The notes below the pieces were generated by a model, which saw only the letters and a program-made list of their open reading frames with translations, had not been told where the DNA came from and ran no database searches. The translations under genes and the position numbers were made by a program. 64,000 nt of DNA from Citrus sinensis (lineage: Eukaryota > Streptophyta > Magnoliopsida > Sapindales > Rutaceae): positions 22,301,501 to 22,365,500 of the forward strand of contig NC_068556.1 in the NCBI RefSeq assembly GCF_022201045.2, given 5' to 3'. This document shows, piece by piece, positions 23,854 to 34,312 of the stretch; within the stretch, counting starts at the first letter, position 1; every line of letters begins with the position of its first letter.

Positions 23854-25889
23854 ATGATATCAAATCGGACCGGAATTAATCCGGCCATCTCAGTTCCATT
23901 TCACCCCATCACATCTCCTTCTTGGCCATGCTCCGTTTTCAAGGCAGATCTTGCTCTCCCAGCGGCCTGGTTTCACCACAAGAGCCTCTCTCTTCTGCCA
24001 TCACCAAAACCCTAAAACTTTCCCCGCAAGTTTTCCCCAGAAAATCATAACCTCCATCCAAGAGCGAAAATCATCAACCAACCCTGCTGCCACACATGTC
24101 ACCGTCAAAGATGAAGTGGTCTTAAGCAGAAATGAAAAGAAAAAACGAGATAAGGCGTTGAGATTGAATTTTATAAAGAAAGTATATATTTATTTAGGTT
24201 CTCAGTTCTGGTTCACTGGTCTTGTTTACACAGTATTTAAGATCGCAGGCCACACCCCAAATCCAGCGCTATCATTCAGCGCCAGCGGCTCCTCAGTTGT
24301 CCTGCTTGCTCTTGGGTTTTGTATGTAATTGCTAACCGTATCTGTTTGGTCTTTAGATAATCTCATTGCTTTTCTAATTTTATTGTATATTAGTTTGTTG
24401 AAGGTGTTAACCTTTCGCTTATCGTGGTTTCCCTTGGTATTATAGAGTCATAAACTCTTCCCACAACAGAATTAGTCGGAGAACACATAATTTTTCTTCT
24501 TGTTTTGTGCCATCTCGCTATACCTCGTCAGTTTGTGGGCTTGTATCCCCATAATTGACAAAATAGGTATTAATGTTACGACAACAAATACAATGTGAAC
24601 TTAAATATTACATCAAAGTTTATTCGCTTTGTTTTTCTTATCAAACTTAGTTTAAATCACCTAGTACAGTCATATTTTCGAATAAATCATGTAGACAATA
24701 TGATGTTTTCATGTAAATAATATCATGTCAGAGTTTGTCCCTCTATTTTTTTTTTTTTAAAATCAAACTACAGGTTAAATCATCTTGCACAGTTATAATT
24801 TTTTAGCCTCTACTGCCAGACAATCATACCTGGATTACTCACTGTTTTATTGCCGTCTCTTATCCCCTCATGTTTATCATATTTTCTAAATAGATGTAGA
24901 GGACATGTATAAATTATACAGTATAATTACATAATCTAGAGTGTTTTGATATATTTTTTTTGAAAATATAATAATATTATTTGGGTCTCACCATTCTTAA
25001 TTAATTCCCGAAATCTTGGCAGATTATACTTTGTACGACTCCAAATGGAAATCCATCAACTCTATGTTTCTTGGACTTTATTCTCTGGCTACAACTGTCC
25101 TGTTTGGAAGAGACTTAGCCATTTTGAATGGTTTGTACGCTTGCCCCCATTTAAAATTTCTCATTAATTGATTAAATTTTCTTCATATATCTTGTCCTCC
25201 CAGGAAAAGCAATGCTTGCATCAGGAGCAGCAACTTTAGCCATAGTTGTTTCCGTAACAAAACTCGCTTTCTGGGAACCTGAAAAGAAACCCATGGCATT
25301 GGAATTTCGTCCATTGTTTATCATGTTGACTTTACCTGTTCAAATCATTGCTGGCTGTATCCAGGTCAGTTTTGTTTCTCAAAGTTTAACTAGATCAACT
25401 AAGTAGTCTAATTATTTAAAAAAAAAATTGAACTTTAAGTTATATTGGGGAATGTACCTCTTGGGCTCACTGTAAAGAGTTAAACCAATTGGGTTATCAT
25501 TTTAGGATTAATACCTACGGGCACTTTTCTACTGAAATGAATATTTTCTAAATATGGACATGGTTGTTGTTTGTATGCAGATATGGGCGCCAGGTCCAAT
25601 TTCTACTGCAATTTATCATGGAATCACTATTATTTCATTGTCAAACATTGTATTTCATCAATCTAAAAGGCTGCTGAAAGTTTCTTATGAAAATGATAAA
25701 GGCTTTAACTCTGATGAGTATAAAACAAGGACATGGCTGAGCATCATTCTCCAACGCTCTACCAATTTCAACAAAGGGTTTAACCCTGATGAGTATACAG
25801 TGGCGTCCGTACAATTATTCGTGAGCATAGCTCTCCTTTTCTGGACACCACTGATGACTATAAGGCAACTGCCGGTGTACATGGTTTAA
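23854..25889 (+). CDS. T2: TMBIM (Bax inhibitor-1/LIFEGUARD)-like membrane protein, N-terminus frameshifted
   Basis: Exons are about 23854-24320, 25023-25130, 25204-25364 and 25581-25889; introns are GT-AG and phases agree from exon 1's second half onward. The ATG at 23854 opens a presequence (MISNRTGINPAISVP) homologous to those of T7 and the L22 gene. The frame needed to reach the membrane domain differs by one base, and the switch lies around 23935-23960. No in-frame ATG exists in the downstream frame, so this copy is probably broken or uses an unseen splice. The membrane part starts at LRLNFIKKVYIYLG, matching the RWGFIRKVY start of LIFEGUARD proteins. Exon 4 has an internal duplication (KGFNSDEYK and KGFNPDEYT) and lacks the family's conserved TM6 and TM7 aspartates. 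Confidence 0.65.
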
Positions 25890-26419
25890 GTAGTTGCCCA
25901 GTTACATTTTTTTAATCTTTTTTTTTCCCAAACTATATAAGTTGTATTTCTCTTCATATATATATATATGTCATATCAGGGCTTAATACCTTGACTAGAT
26001 ATGCTGTCAAGACTATATATATGACTTCTCGAGTTAGACAGACACACATTTTGGGCACTATCTCTATTTGTTGCTCGTTAACTTGTTTATCTTTTTCTTC
26101 TTATTGATCCACGGGAAGTGCAATATGGCATATAAATTATATCTGATTGGTTGAATCTTTCATAGCTAAGATTGCAACAAGTAAATGAATCTTGGATTAA
26201 TTCATAATTGCAATGTTTATATACCATATGATCACCTTTGGATTGCACAAGACGTCATGAAGTGAGAAAAAAATAAAAAAATAAAAATAACGATCTTCAT
26301 TACTTAACATTTAATATCTTTAATCGAGCGCTTAAATGTTACGTGGCTACAATTACATGAAATATTTGCAAATGAATATGTTTTAAATTCATATAAAAAG
26401 AAAGATGCATTCCCTTTCT
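25890..26419. other. Spacer after T2
   Basis: AT-rich; it contains the T2 3' flank and no gene. Confidence 0.5.
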
Positions 26420-26960
26420 CTTGCGCTTGCACCGCTGGCTCTGGCTCCAAAACTCGACACATATTAATTTAATTTGTTGTCGTTGCGGATGATGTGTATA
26501 AGCTTTATTGACAGAATAAATGAGATGAAACGTGCAAAGAAGACTCAAGAACTCAATCATTTTATAAATGGGCCTTTGGTCTAGTGGGAGAGCCATTTTA
26601 CTTACAATGTTGAGTGCAAGGGTTCGAGCCTCCATAAAAGCATTTATGAGGGTTATTTACAATCCTTCCTCAATTATCAAATAATTGAGTGGAGCCAGTC
26701 TATCCCTCACGAAATGTGAGTGGAGTGGACAGCCCTCGAATATTTGAAAGGGTTTGAAGAATTTGGGCAGCGCTTCAGAGGAGTACATGTCACGAAGAAG
26801 GTCCCAATTGTAAAATCTATTTGTAAATATTAATTGTAATACCTACAGTCCTGTATAACAATATTCAAAAAAAAAAAAAAAAAGAACTCGACCATTTTTG
26901 CTGAAAACTAGAGAAATTAACTGATGGCGCTGGACAAATCGATCACAGTAGCTAAGAAGA
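26420..26960 (-). pseudogene. Polygalacturonase exon 1 fragment split by a SINE
   Basis: The minus strand from 26562 down to about 26420 resembles the polygalacturonase signal peptide and the start of the mature region: MIEFLSLLCTFHLIYS, then a decayed equivalent of the NVLSFGAKG segment. Homology to the 5' UTR resumes on the far side of the SINE at 26882-26960 (minus strand AAAAATGGTCGAGTTCTT). Exons 2-4 are absent. This shows that a polygalacturonase copy once lay about 8 kb beyond the present array, inside what is now TMBIM-like territory. Confidence 0.65.
26563..26881 (+). mobile_element. tRNA-derived SINE with 17-bp target duplication
   Basis: The head has a Pol III A-box-like GGTCTAGTGGGAGAG (26577-26591) and a B-box GGGTTCGAGCC (26621-26631). 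A ~250 bp tRNA-unrelated body follows, ending in a poly-A tail (26867-26881). Flanking copies of AAGAACTCAATCATTTT (26546-26562) and AAGAACTCGACCATTTT (26882-26898) form a target-site duplication with two mismatches. The element sits exactly over the start codon of the polygalacturonase fragment, so both duplicated flanks contain that ATG. It belongs to the same family as the copy at 21050-21395. Confidence 0.85.
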
Positions 26961-27617
26961 ACTTGATTTGATTATGTAATCAATTTAGTTTTTCGTTGCT
27001 ATTGTGGTTCTTTTGGGTAAGAGGGCTGGGGCAGTAACCAAAGTGCGCATTATATAATCATAGATTTGTAGTCAGTGAATTTTATTAGCGTGGGGTAATG
27101 TAGATTGTGTACTGATTGATAGATAAAATAATGGATTAATTCACTTGGTAAATATTGCAATAATTGCCCAGTTATTAATTCATCAGCATGCACGCCTTGC
27201 TTGCGTCTCTTGCCATCCTAACTCTCTGATATTTATTAGTTACATGAAATATGAATTTCCTTCTATATTTTTGGTTTATATGTGATCTGCTGCCATTTTT
27301 ATATGCCATCTCAGCACTCTGCAATTCAGTTCTGTGCCTGATCTTTGTTTGTGCTGCATTTTTTTTTTAAACTGGCAAGCAAGCAAGCAATGTCTAATTA
27401 ACAAGACAAAATCCGCAGCAAGCTTTGCTGGCTGCAATTTTGTACAAAATTGATCTCATAATAAATTTCAAAAATATATATTTTCAAACCAGTAAAAAAA
27501 ACAGAAACGTAACAAGTGGTAGTACAACAGGTACTCTGTTTTCTCATAATTCACCTCAATAAATTCTGCAAATTCCAAAATCCTTCATCAAAGTTTCCAT
27601 CTTTGAAGGAAAAAACT
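26961..27617. other. Spacer before T3
   Basis: AT-rich with a short GCAAGCAA tandem run near 27376-27390. No gene is seen. Confidence 0.5.
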
Positions 27618-27817
27618 ATGCTTTTTAACCAGATCTGCAACCGCATTTCACCCCTTCTCATTTCCTCTCCGGCCCATTTCCAACACCTATGTCTTTCAAC
27701 ATAGGCGTCAAGGCTGCTGGTCTCACTAACCAGGTAGGCCAGCTTCACTCTTAGACTTGACCCGTTTTGCAGCTTCACCCTCACTCACACCACCCGAAAA
27801 AGAATTAAAATATCACA

Positions 27818-28120
27818 TATTGGATCCTTAATGCAATGTTGAACTTATACATGAATAATTATATGTTACACACTGTCATATAAAGTTAAACCTAATTAAA
27901 AGTAATTTATTAAGATTTTCAGTAATTTAGACTTTAATATATCTCATAAGGTGTCAACCTTTAATATGCAAATACTTAAAGATAATTTTTATTTTTATGA
28001 TGGGTTGAAATAAAAATACCTAAAGATAATAGGAAAAGTTATCTATATAATTAGCTATAGTGCCCAAATCACACGTAATATTATATTCTCTTATGACATC
28101 CCATCATCTGAGAGAGTGCA
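27818..28120 (+). repeat. Copia 5' LTR
   Basis: Starts TATTGGATCC (the 3' LTR has TGTTGGATTT) and shares with it ATGAATAATTAT, CTGTCATATAA and TCTCTTATGACATCCCATCA. The end near GAGTGCA is estimated from the point where similarity to the 3' LTR fades. Confidence 0.75.
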
Positions 28121-29216
28121 GAAAATTTCCTATACATCAACAATAAGAAATATAATGTAAGCTCAGGTATGTACGCGATTGAATATTGCGTACATTATTG
28201 GGATGTTAGGCAAATATTTAAGCAATCTAGAAGTAAACCATTGGAAAGTAGCCAAACATGTCTTGCAATATTTACAGATAATAGAGATACATGCTCACGT
28301 ATTGGAGATCAGATCAGCTTGAGATTGTTGGATATACTGAATCCGATTTATTGAATGCCAAAATACCATGAAATCCACTTCGAGTTACATCCATCTTTTA
28401 GTTAGGGGTGTTGTATCCTGGAAGAGTGTTAAACAGTCTCTTATAGCCTCTTTTACAATGGCAATAAAGTTCATAACATGTATAAGACATCTAATCAAGA
28501 AATATAGCTGTAAAATTTTGTTACAAGGTTATGCATAATAGATGATATTGATATACCACTCAAGTTATTTTATGTTAATAAGTCAGTAGTGCTTTATTAC
28601 AATAACAATAGGAGCTCAACGAAATCAAAGCATATAATCAAATTCCTAGTTGTTAAAGAAAGAGTTCAGAGTGGGCAGTTGTCTACAAAGCACATTGGCA
28701 CAAACTTCATGATTGTAGATCTACTTGCTAAGGGATTACCGTCCAAAATGTTTCATGAGCACACCACTCATATGGGTGTCATATTATTATAGGAAATTTA
28801 GTTTCACTGAGAGGTTGTTATTTTAGATGCTCGTATGATATAGACATTTTTCAGTTTATGGATATCTAAGGCTATTTTCTACATAAATAAGGTTTTGGTT
28901 TATTCATACTTTGATTTTGATATGGTTTAATATTACTAAGATTTAAGGTGGACTAGTTAGAACTAGGCATGTTAAGATCATATTGGATAAAATATTTATG
29001 TTACACATCTACATCATTATCCATGTCATTAAGTTGGATTGACATAATGGCCATTAATGGGTCGAGTTACGACAGTTGTAACAAAGGCCGCTTTGATCAT
29101 ATATTAGTATGATTGATGGTATAGATACATTTCGATAATGACAATAAGATTGAGCTCATAAAGATATTTTCATAAAATATGATTATAAGGTTACACATAT
29201 AATCCAAATGAGAGAT

Positions 29217-29509
29217 TGTTGGATTTTTAATCCAACATTGGGATTATATGTGAATAATTATGTGTTGCAGGCTGTCATATAAGGTTAAACTCAATTAAAA
29301 GTGATCTATTAAGGTTTTCAGTAATTTGAACTTTAATGTATCTAATGGAGTGTGAACTTTTAATATATAGATACTTAAGGATAATTTCTATTTTTATGAT
29401 ATGTTAAAATATGAATACCTAAAAATAATAGGAACAATTATCCATATAAGTGTCCTAGGTCATATATAACAGTTTATTCTCTTACGACATCTCGTCATCA
29501 GAGAATGCA
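29217..29509 (+). repeat. Copia 3' LTR
   Basis: Begins TGTTGGA directly after a purine-rich tract and ends near GAATGCA. Its body matches the 5' LTR segment by segment. T3 exon 2 sequence resumes within ~40 bp. Confidence 0.8.
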
Positions 29510-30701
29510 GTAAGAAAGTTAAAAGATTGTCTAAGATAATTAAATTTGATGCTTCTCGCCAATATCCCCCGCTTCCAAGGACGTGGCATCATTTGTAAAA
29601 CGAGCATAATGGAGAGCACTATATCTGTTGAACTTGTCAAAGTGGCTATTGTTGCACTTGGTCTAATCTTGGCTGATATAAGACTAACCCATTCATATGG
29701 TATGCATTCTTGCTCCATTTGACTAAATTTTTCATGTATTGAATGATTTCATATATATATATATATGAATAATTTTGCTTGGAGCATTAATTTTAACCTT
29801 AGCTATGTCTGCAATTGTAATGGGAGTCACTTTCTACAAATTTGTTATGAAGCGCAATTACTTGAGCCCGCCCACATCTTCCCAAACAATGCCTAATTTT
29901 CTTCTCATGGCTAGCATTATCCAAGTCAGTTATCTAACCTTTTTTACTAATGTGTTAATAATGATTTCAAATATATGGAGCGTAGAGTCACGTTTCGTTG
30001 CAATGGGGAATTGATGGGTAATATATATCTAAATTTAATTACGTGTGACAAATTGCAGATTGTCACCCCATGTCCTATTACATCTGCAATTGAAATGGGA
30101 CTTTGTGTTGAGATATTCTCAATGTTTCTGGTGTGTCACAGCTGGACCGTCTTGAAGCCTTATGATTAAGATGCTTGCTAGTCCCATTATGTGCCATACG
30201 AAGGTCTCTGGGATGCCGTCCAGCTTCTTTATAAGCTCAATTTGAGTCTATATTTATGCTATTAGTTAAATAGAGCTAGCTAAGTTACTGCATTGGCAGA
30301 TTATATACATATTTTGGTACTAAAAACACATAGGTTCCTTTAGTTTTCTTCAGATCAATTTCACATTTATAATTCTTGCTTTCTTCACTAGTGCGAAGAT
30401 AGAAGTTTAGTATCGAGAATGGGAATGGGGTAGGAGCTTAGGAGAATATAATCCCCTTTCTGGCTATCCATATATTTAAATTACAAAGGACTTTATTGAC
30501 AAAAAAAAAAAAGATTTTTGGGAACCACCAGTTTAATTCATTTTTCTACAAACCCCAAGGACTTAAATGTAAATATAACTATTGTAAGGTTGAGACTTGG
30601 ATTCTCGGCTAACGTGATCCTTGCGCTCAGCCGCTCATCGTTTCGCATTAAATTACCATAAGAAAAAGAGGGGGCAAAAAAAATACAGAAAAAACCGTAA
30701 A

Positions 30702-31307
30702 ATGATGATATCCAGCACGACTCGTATCCTCCTCCCCTCTCCGCCGCCAACATGTTTGGCCACCAGGCAACTGGGTCACAACCCATTAATTCTCCGCCGG
30801 GATCAGGCTGGTTTTACTTCAAGAACAGATTTTTCTCGCAAACTTTCTCACACCCACAATGAAATTTTTAATTCCAAGAAAATAATCAGCAGTGCCCAAA
30901 AGAGAGGAATATCGCCGCCGAACAACAGAAACAAGACCAACAAGAAGGCAGAAGTGTCTGCTTCAGCTCGATATCTGCACATGTCTGCTCACAAAGCCCG
31001 AAGGGTAATTGATCAGATTCGTGGACGTTCTTACGAGGAAACCCTTATGATACTCGAACTCATGCCTTATCGAGCATGTTATCCCATTTTAAAATTGGTT
31101 TATTCTGCAGCAGCAAATGGTATTCACAATCTGGGTTTCAACGAGGCCAGTTTAGTCATCGTCAAAGCGGAAGTGAACGAGGCTTCTTCTGCTAAAAGAC
31201 CGAGACCTAAAGCTCAAGGGAGGGTTCATATGATCAAAAGACCCACTTGTCATATCACTGTTGTGTTAAGAGACATGTCTTTAGATGATGAATATGCGGT
31301 TTCCTAA
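30702..31307 (+). CDS. rpl22: Nuclear-encoded plastid ribosomal protein L22
   Basis: A single open frame of 201 aa. Residues ~1-85 are a Ser/Arg-rich, acid-poor targeting presequence. Residues ~86-201 are a plastid-type L22: [56 protein letters not shown] and [16 protein letters not shown], all strongly matching chloroplast-encoded L22. L22 binds 23S rRNA in the large subunit and lines the exit tunnel. The presequence matches the N-terminus of T7 almost block for block (ATRQL, then GFT.RTDFS.KLSH, then KRGI.PPN), and sequence downstream of the stop matches T7 intron 2 onward. Start chosen: ATG at 30702 (a second in-frame ATG at 30705 aligns with the T7 start). No intron is seen. Confidence 0.95.
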   Translation: MMISSTTRILLPSPPPTCLATRQLGHNPLILRRDQAGFTSRTDFSRKLSHTHNEIFNSKKIISSAQKRGISPPNNRNKTNKKAEVSASARYLHMSAHKARRVIDQIRGRSYEETLMILELMPYRACYPILKLVYSAAANGIHNLGFNEASLVIVKAEVNEASSAKRPRPKAQGRVHMIKRPTCHITVVLRDMSLDDEYAVS

Positions 31308-31739
31308 TTACAGATTTCACTTGTATTTCAAGTTTGCTTAGTTATCTTTTGCTGTTTTTCTAATGAGTAACGTCCCGTTCTTTGTTTTTTTTTTTTTTTT
31401 TAAATTTTTTGTTATTCATTCCAAAAAAAAGGAAAGAGTATAAATATAGAAGCAGGTCGGAAGCTAACTTCAATTGAATATAATTGTTTGCGGGTGCTGA
31501 TTTGATTGACTCTTTTTGGTAAATTTTGTCCTTGATAATCGGCACTTAATATGTTTGATGAAAAACCTGAAAGAACTGCCGAGGTCAATGCCAACCAACG
31601 AGTCTTCATTAAATTCATAAGATAGATTTAATTGTGCCAAGTGGTTAATCAAAGTAAAACACTGGATTCACGAATAAGAGAAAAGACAAAAACTAGAGTT
31701 ATTGGAGAAATTGAACCGAGGCTTTTTTTCTTGCTATAT
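31308..31739. other. 3' flank of rpl22
   Basis: AT-rich with a T-run at 31387-31402. Probably the 3' UTR and polyadenylation region; no other gene is seen. Confidence 0.5.
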
Positions 31740-32520
31740 TTACATTTTCTTTAAGTTCAGTTATAACCTAAGGTCTATTCAAATTAACCATAATTACTTC
31801 CTATTGCCTGATGTGATATTCAATGGTCGTGACAGGAATGATCTTGCTCCCAACATTAATTCCAATCTAAGCAATGTTTGTTCTATTAAGGTTCAGTGCT
31901 ACCTTCGAGGTTGTTGTGCAGGACGGGGACTTGAGCTGTTTTGAACCATCCAAGTACTCCTCTCTATGACCACGGCCATCCTTGCTGATTTTCTCCAGGT
32001 CAGTTGTCTTACTTTTCCGGGCAATTATAGCTGTAACTTGTTGTTAGACTCTCTTGTTTTACGAACAATTTACAATATGAAATGAAAATCTTAGTTGCGT
32101 CATAAGTAATCATCTACATGCCAATGCATACCTATGTATCTTTTTGTGATGGGGTAGTACATGTTGCTAGTAATGTATACCACATATAATTATGTTCCTC
32201 TGCAATTAATTATGTGCATTATTATGCAGATTTTAACTGAGGGCCAAGTACTACTGCAATTGAAACTGGATTCACTGCTTTGGTATTCAGCATTTTTGCA
32301 TTCTATGATGCCGGAAAGATCTTGAAGTGTTGATCATGATGACTATTATGCGGCCTCTACTCACCTTTTTGGGAACTTGTGTGAAATCTTTATCTGCTCA
32401 ATCAAGCTCTTAGCTATGCTATCTGGCCTTTTTATCAGTGCTCAGCCTTACGTTTATATGACTCACTTGTATGGTTGTATTCTAGACACAGACAATTAGA
32501 CAAGTTAGTTGCGATTTGAT
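31740..32520 (+). pseudogene. T4: 3' remnant of the TMBIM-like gene that hosts rpl22
   Basis: From about 31740 the sequence aligns with T7 intron 2, then with exon 3 (31838-31998, including GAGGTTGTTGTGCAGGACG and GAGCTGTTTTGAACCATCC, with frame breaks). After an intron, it aligns with exon 4 (32230-32460, AATTGAAACTGGATTC and ATGATGCCGGAAAGATCTTG, with a stop straight after). The order and distances are those of T7. Exon 2 and the first membrane segment are absent; their place is taken by the L22 coding region. The copy is non-functional as a TMBIM protein. Confidence 0.75.
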
Positions 32521-33049
32521 TAAAGGCTGTGTTATATAGTGAGGCTAAGAGCTATTTACTTAATTGATGCATTCATGCAATATTAACATAAGACGTTGAT
32601 ATTTAGTTTTTATAAAACAAAATTTAAGCTTGAGATCTTGAATAAGTGACATAGTATTGTTTGATGGGATTTGAGAGAACATGAGGTTCTAGAAGTATGT
32701 ATTCTGGAGTTAAAATTTATTTAGAGTACTTGTACTTGAGAATTCCAAGTGGAAAATTTAAAAAAGTTTGAAAAATATGGGAAAATCTGTAAAGTTTTGG
32801 GCAAGATATTTGGATTAGCTCATTTATTCTAGTTATGTCAGTTGAAGTTAGAAAAATTTGCTCTTAAAGTTTGAGGCAGAGTTCAAGTTCTGACTTTCTG
32901 TCCTTTGTCTCACTGAAGCAAGATTGTTTTTGCTTATTCTCTTTTCTGTTCACTGGCTGTTTGTAATTGTAACATTACAACTAAATTTGGTTAATTTTCA
33001 ATTTTCTTTGTGCCCTTTTTTTGTCTTTTTGGTTCAACAATTATTACAT
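32521..33049. other. Spacer between T4 and T5
   Basis: AT-rich, no supported feature. An exon 1 for T5 with the first membrane helix is not recognisable here. Confidence 0.5.
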
Positions 33050-33588
33050 TTGACATTTGTCGGTTTCTTGCCATTATCCCCTCTTCCAAAGACAGGCATT
33101 TTTCCTAAAAAGAGCTTAGTGAAGAGCTCTATGTTTGTTGGACTTGTCAATATGGCTATTGTTCCACTTGGTGTAATCTTGGCTGATATCAGACTAGCCA
33201 ATTCAAATGGTATGTAATCTTTCTCCATTTAGCTAGACTTTTCATGTGACTGATATATAAAGCTTTTTTGCAACTGTTTTTCACAGAAACAATTTTGCTC
33301 GGAGCATCAGTTTTCAATATTGGCTATGTTTGCTATCTTAAGGGACAATTTGATGGCTATCTGAATTTAATTATGTGTGTCACATTGCAGATTGTCATCC
33401 CAACCCCTGTTGCAGCTGCAATTGAAATGAGACATTATGCTGTGATATTCTCAATGTTTCTCATGTGTCATACCTGGATAATCTTGAAATGTTATGACTA
33501 TGATAAATATATGATGGTGTCCTCCAATCTTTTATTGGACTTACTTGACATCTATCTTCTCAATCAAGGTTTTCTGGATGCTGTCTGA
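33050..33588 (+). pseudogene. T5: partial TMBIM-like gene
   Basis: Exon 2 ends at 33209 with SSMFVGLVNMAIVPLGVILA followed by DIRLANSNG. Exon 3 begins at 33287 (ETILLGASVFNIGYVCYL) but is cut short and runs into intron-like sequence. Exon 4 at 33391-33588 encodes IVIPTPVAAAIEM, then ILKCYDYDKYMMVSSNLLLD, then a stop. Presequence and exon 1 are missing and exon 3 lacks its second half, so it is probably a pseudogene. The exon 4 end keeps one Asp in SNLLLDLLDIYLL. Confidence 0.65.
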
Positions 33589-34231
33589 TCTGATTATGTG
33601 CTCCAAAAAGGTTTTTGGTTTGCTGTCTGGCTTTCATTGTCCCCTCAGTCAAGTCTATATGGATGCTATTGTTACTGAAGGTAGTTGGCTGATTAAAGCA
33701 CTGCATTTTTGTTGATCATATGCCTGTAAGATTGTCCTGAACTTATTGGTTGCCTTGGCAACTCACTTGAAATTAAGCATATATTTTGGTACTAAATATT
33801 ATATTTGTTTCTATAAAAAAAAATTATATATTATATTTGTTACCTTTCTCCAGAGTAATTTTGCATAGAAACTGCATCTCCTGTTGGTTTTATTGTAGTT
33901 CTAATTTCAAAACATCGGTAGCCGAGCATTATATCCAAATTTTAAGCTAAAAATAGATGGAACAAAAGTGAATTAACAAATACAGGCATGCATAAGACGA
34001 TAAGACGTGGCATAAAAGAGAAAAGAGTCTACCAACAATGAGTGAGAGAATTTTTTTTTTTTAAATGCTTTGTTGTGTGCGCGTGGTGCAACACCTTATG
34101 GTGGCTCCGTTGCTCGTGAATTTCGAGTTACAAGGGGCAAAAGAGTTGGTGTTTATTATTCAACCTCATCCGATTTTTCTAAAAATGATCGTTGAAAGAA
34201 AAAATTTATATTGATAATTTGTTGACGTTTG

Positions 34232-34312
34232 ACATGTTCTTGGACTTCTCAATGTGGGGTTTTGCTGCCATTGGTGTAATCTTGGCCGATATGCTCCTAG
34301 CCAATTCGAATG
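34232..34312 (+). pseudogene. T6: isolated TMBIM-like exon 2
   Basis: A single exon-2-like segment encodes MFLDFSMWGFAAIGVILADM followed by LLANSNG and then a GT donor. This compares with ILADIRLANSNG in T5 and WADVHLANSNG in T7. No other exons are recognised around it. Confidence 0.6.

Larger units (their letters stand above)
27818..29509 (+). mobile_element. Degenerate Ty1/Copia retrotransposon
   Basis: Two homologous ~300 bp LTRs (27818-28120 and 29217-29509) flank ~1.1 kb of internal sequence, far less than a full element, so most of gag-pol is deleted. What remains includes a Copia reverse-transcriptase/RNase H end at 28589-28792 (SKHIIKFLVVKERVQSG, then LAKGLPSKMFHEHTTHMGV). A purine tract, AAATGAGAGAT, sits directly before the 3' LTR, as is usual for the plus-strand primer. 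The LTRs differ at many positions, indicating an old insertion. Confidence 0.85.
27618..30168 (+). pseudogene. T3: TMBIM-like gene split by a Copia element
   Basis: The 5' part at 27618-27705 resembles the array presequence (TTTAACCAGATCTGCAACCG aligns with the T7 start) but stops after 28 codons. A Copia element (27818-29509) follows. The 3' part has exon 2 at about 29545-29701 (VALGLILADIRLTHSYG), exon 3 at 29772-29927 (LLGALILTLAMSAIVMG) and exon 4 at 30060-30168 (IVTPCPITSAIEMG, then a stop after VLKPYD). Exon 4 ends before the seventh membrane segment and the first membrane segment is missing, so the copy cannot be functional. It is closest in sequence to T5. Confidence 0.7.

Noticed and set aside
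26571..26640. tRNA gene
   Set aside because: A-box and B-box spacing fits, but no acceptor stem or anticodon arm folds around them, and the unit continues into a SINE body with poly-A tail and target duplications.
30621..30701. Longer L22 N-terminus starting upstream of 30702
   Set aside because: The upstream in-frame codon is TTG, not ATG, and similarity to T7 begins to make sense as protein only from the ATG at 30702/30705.
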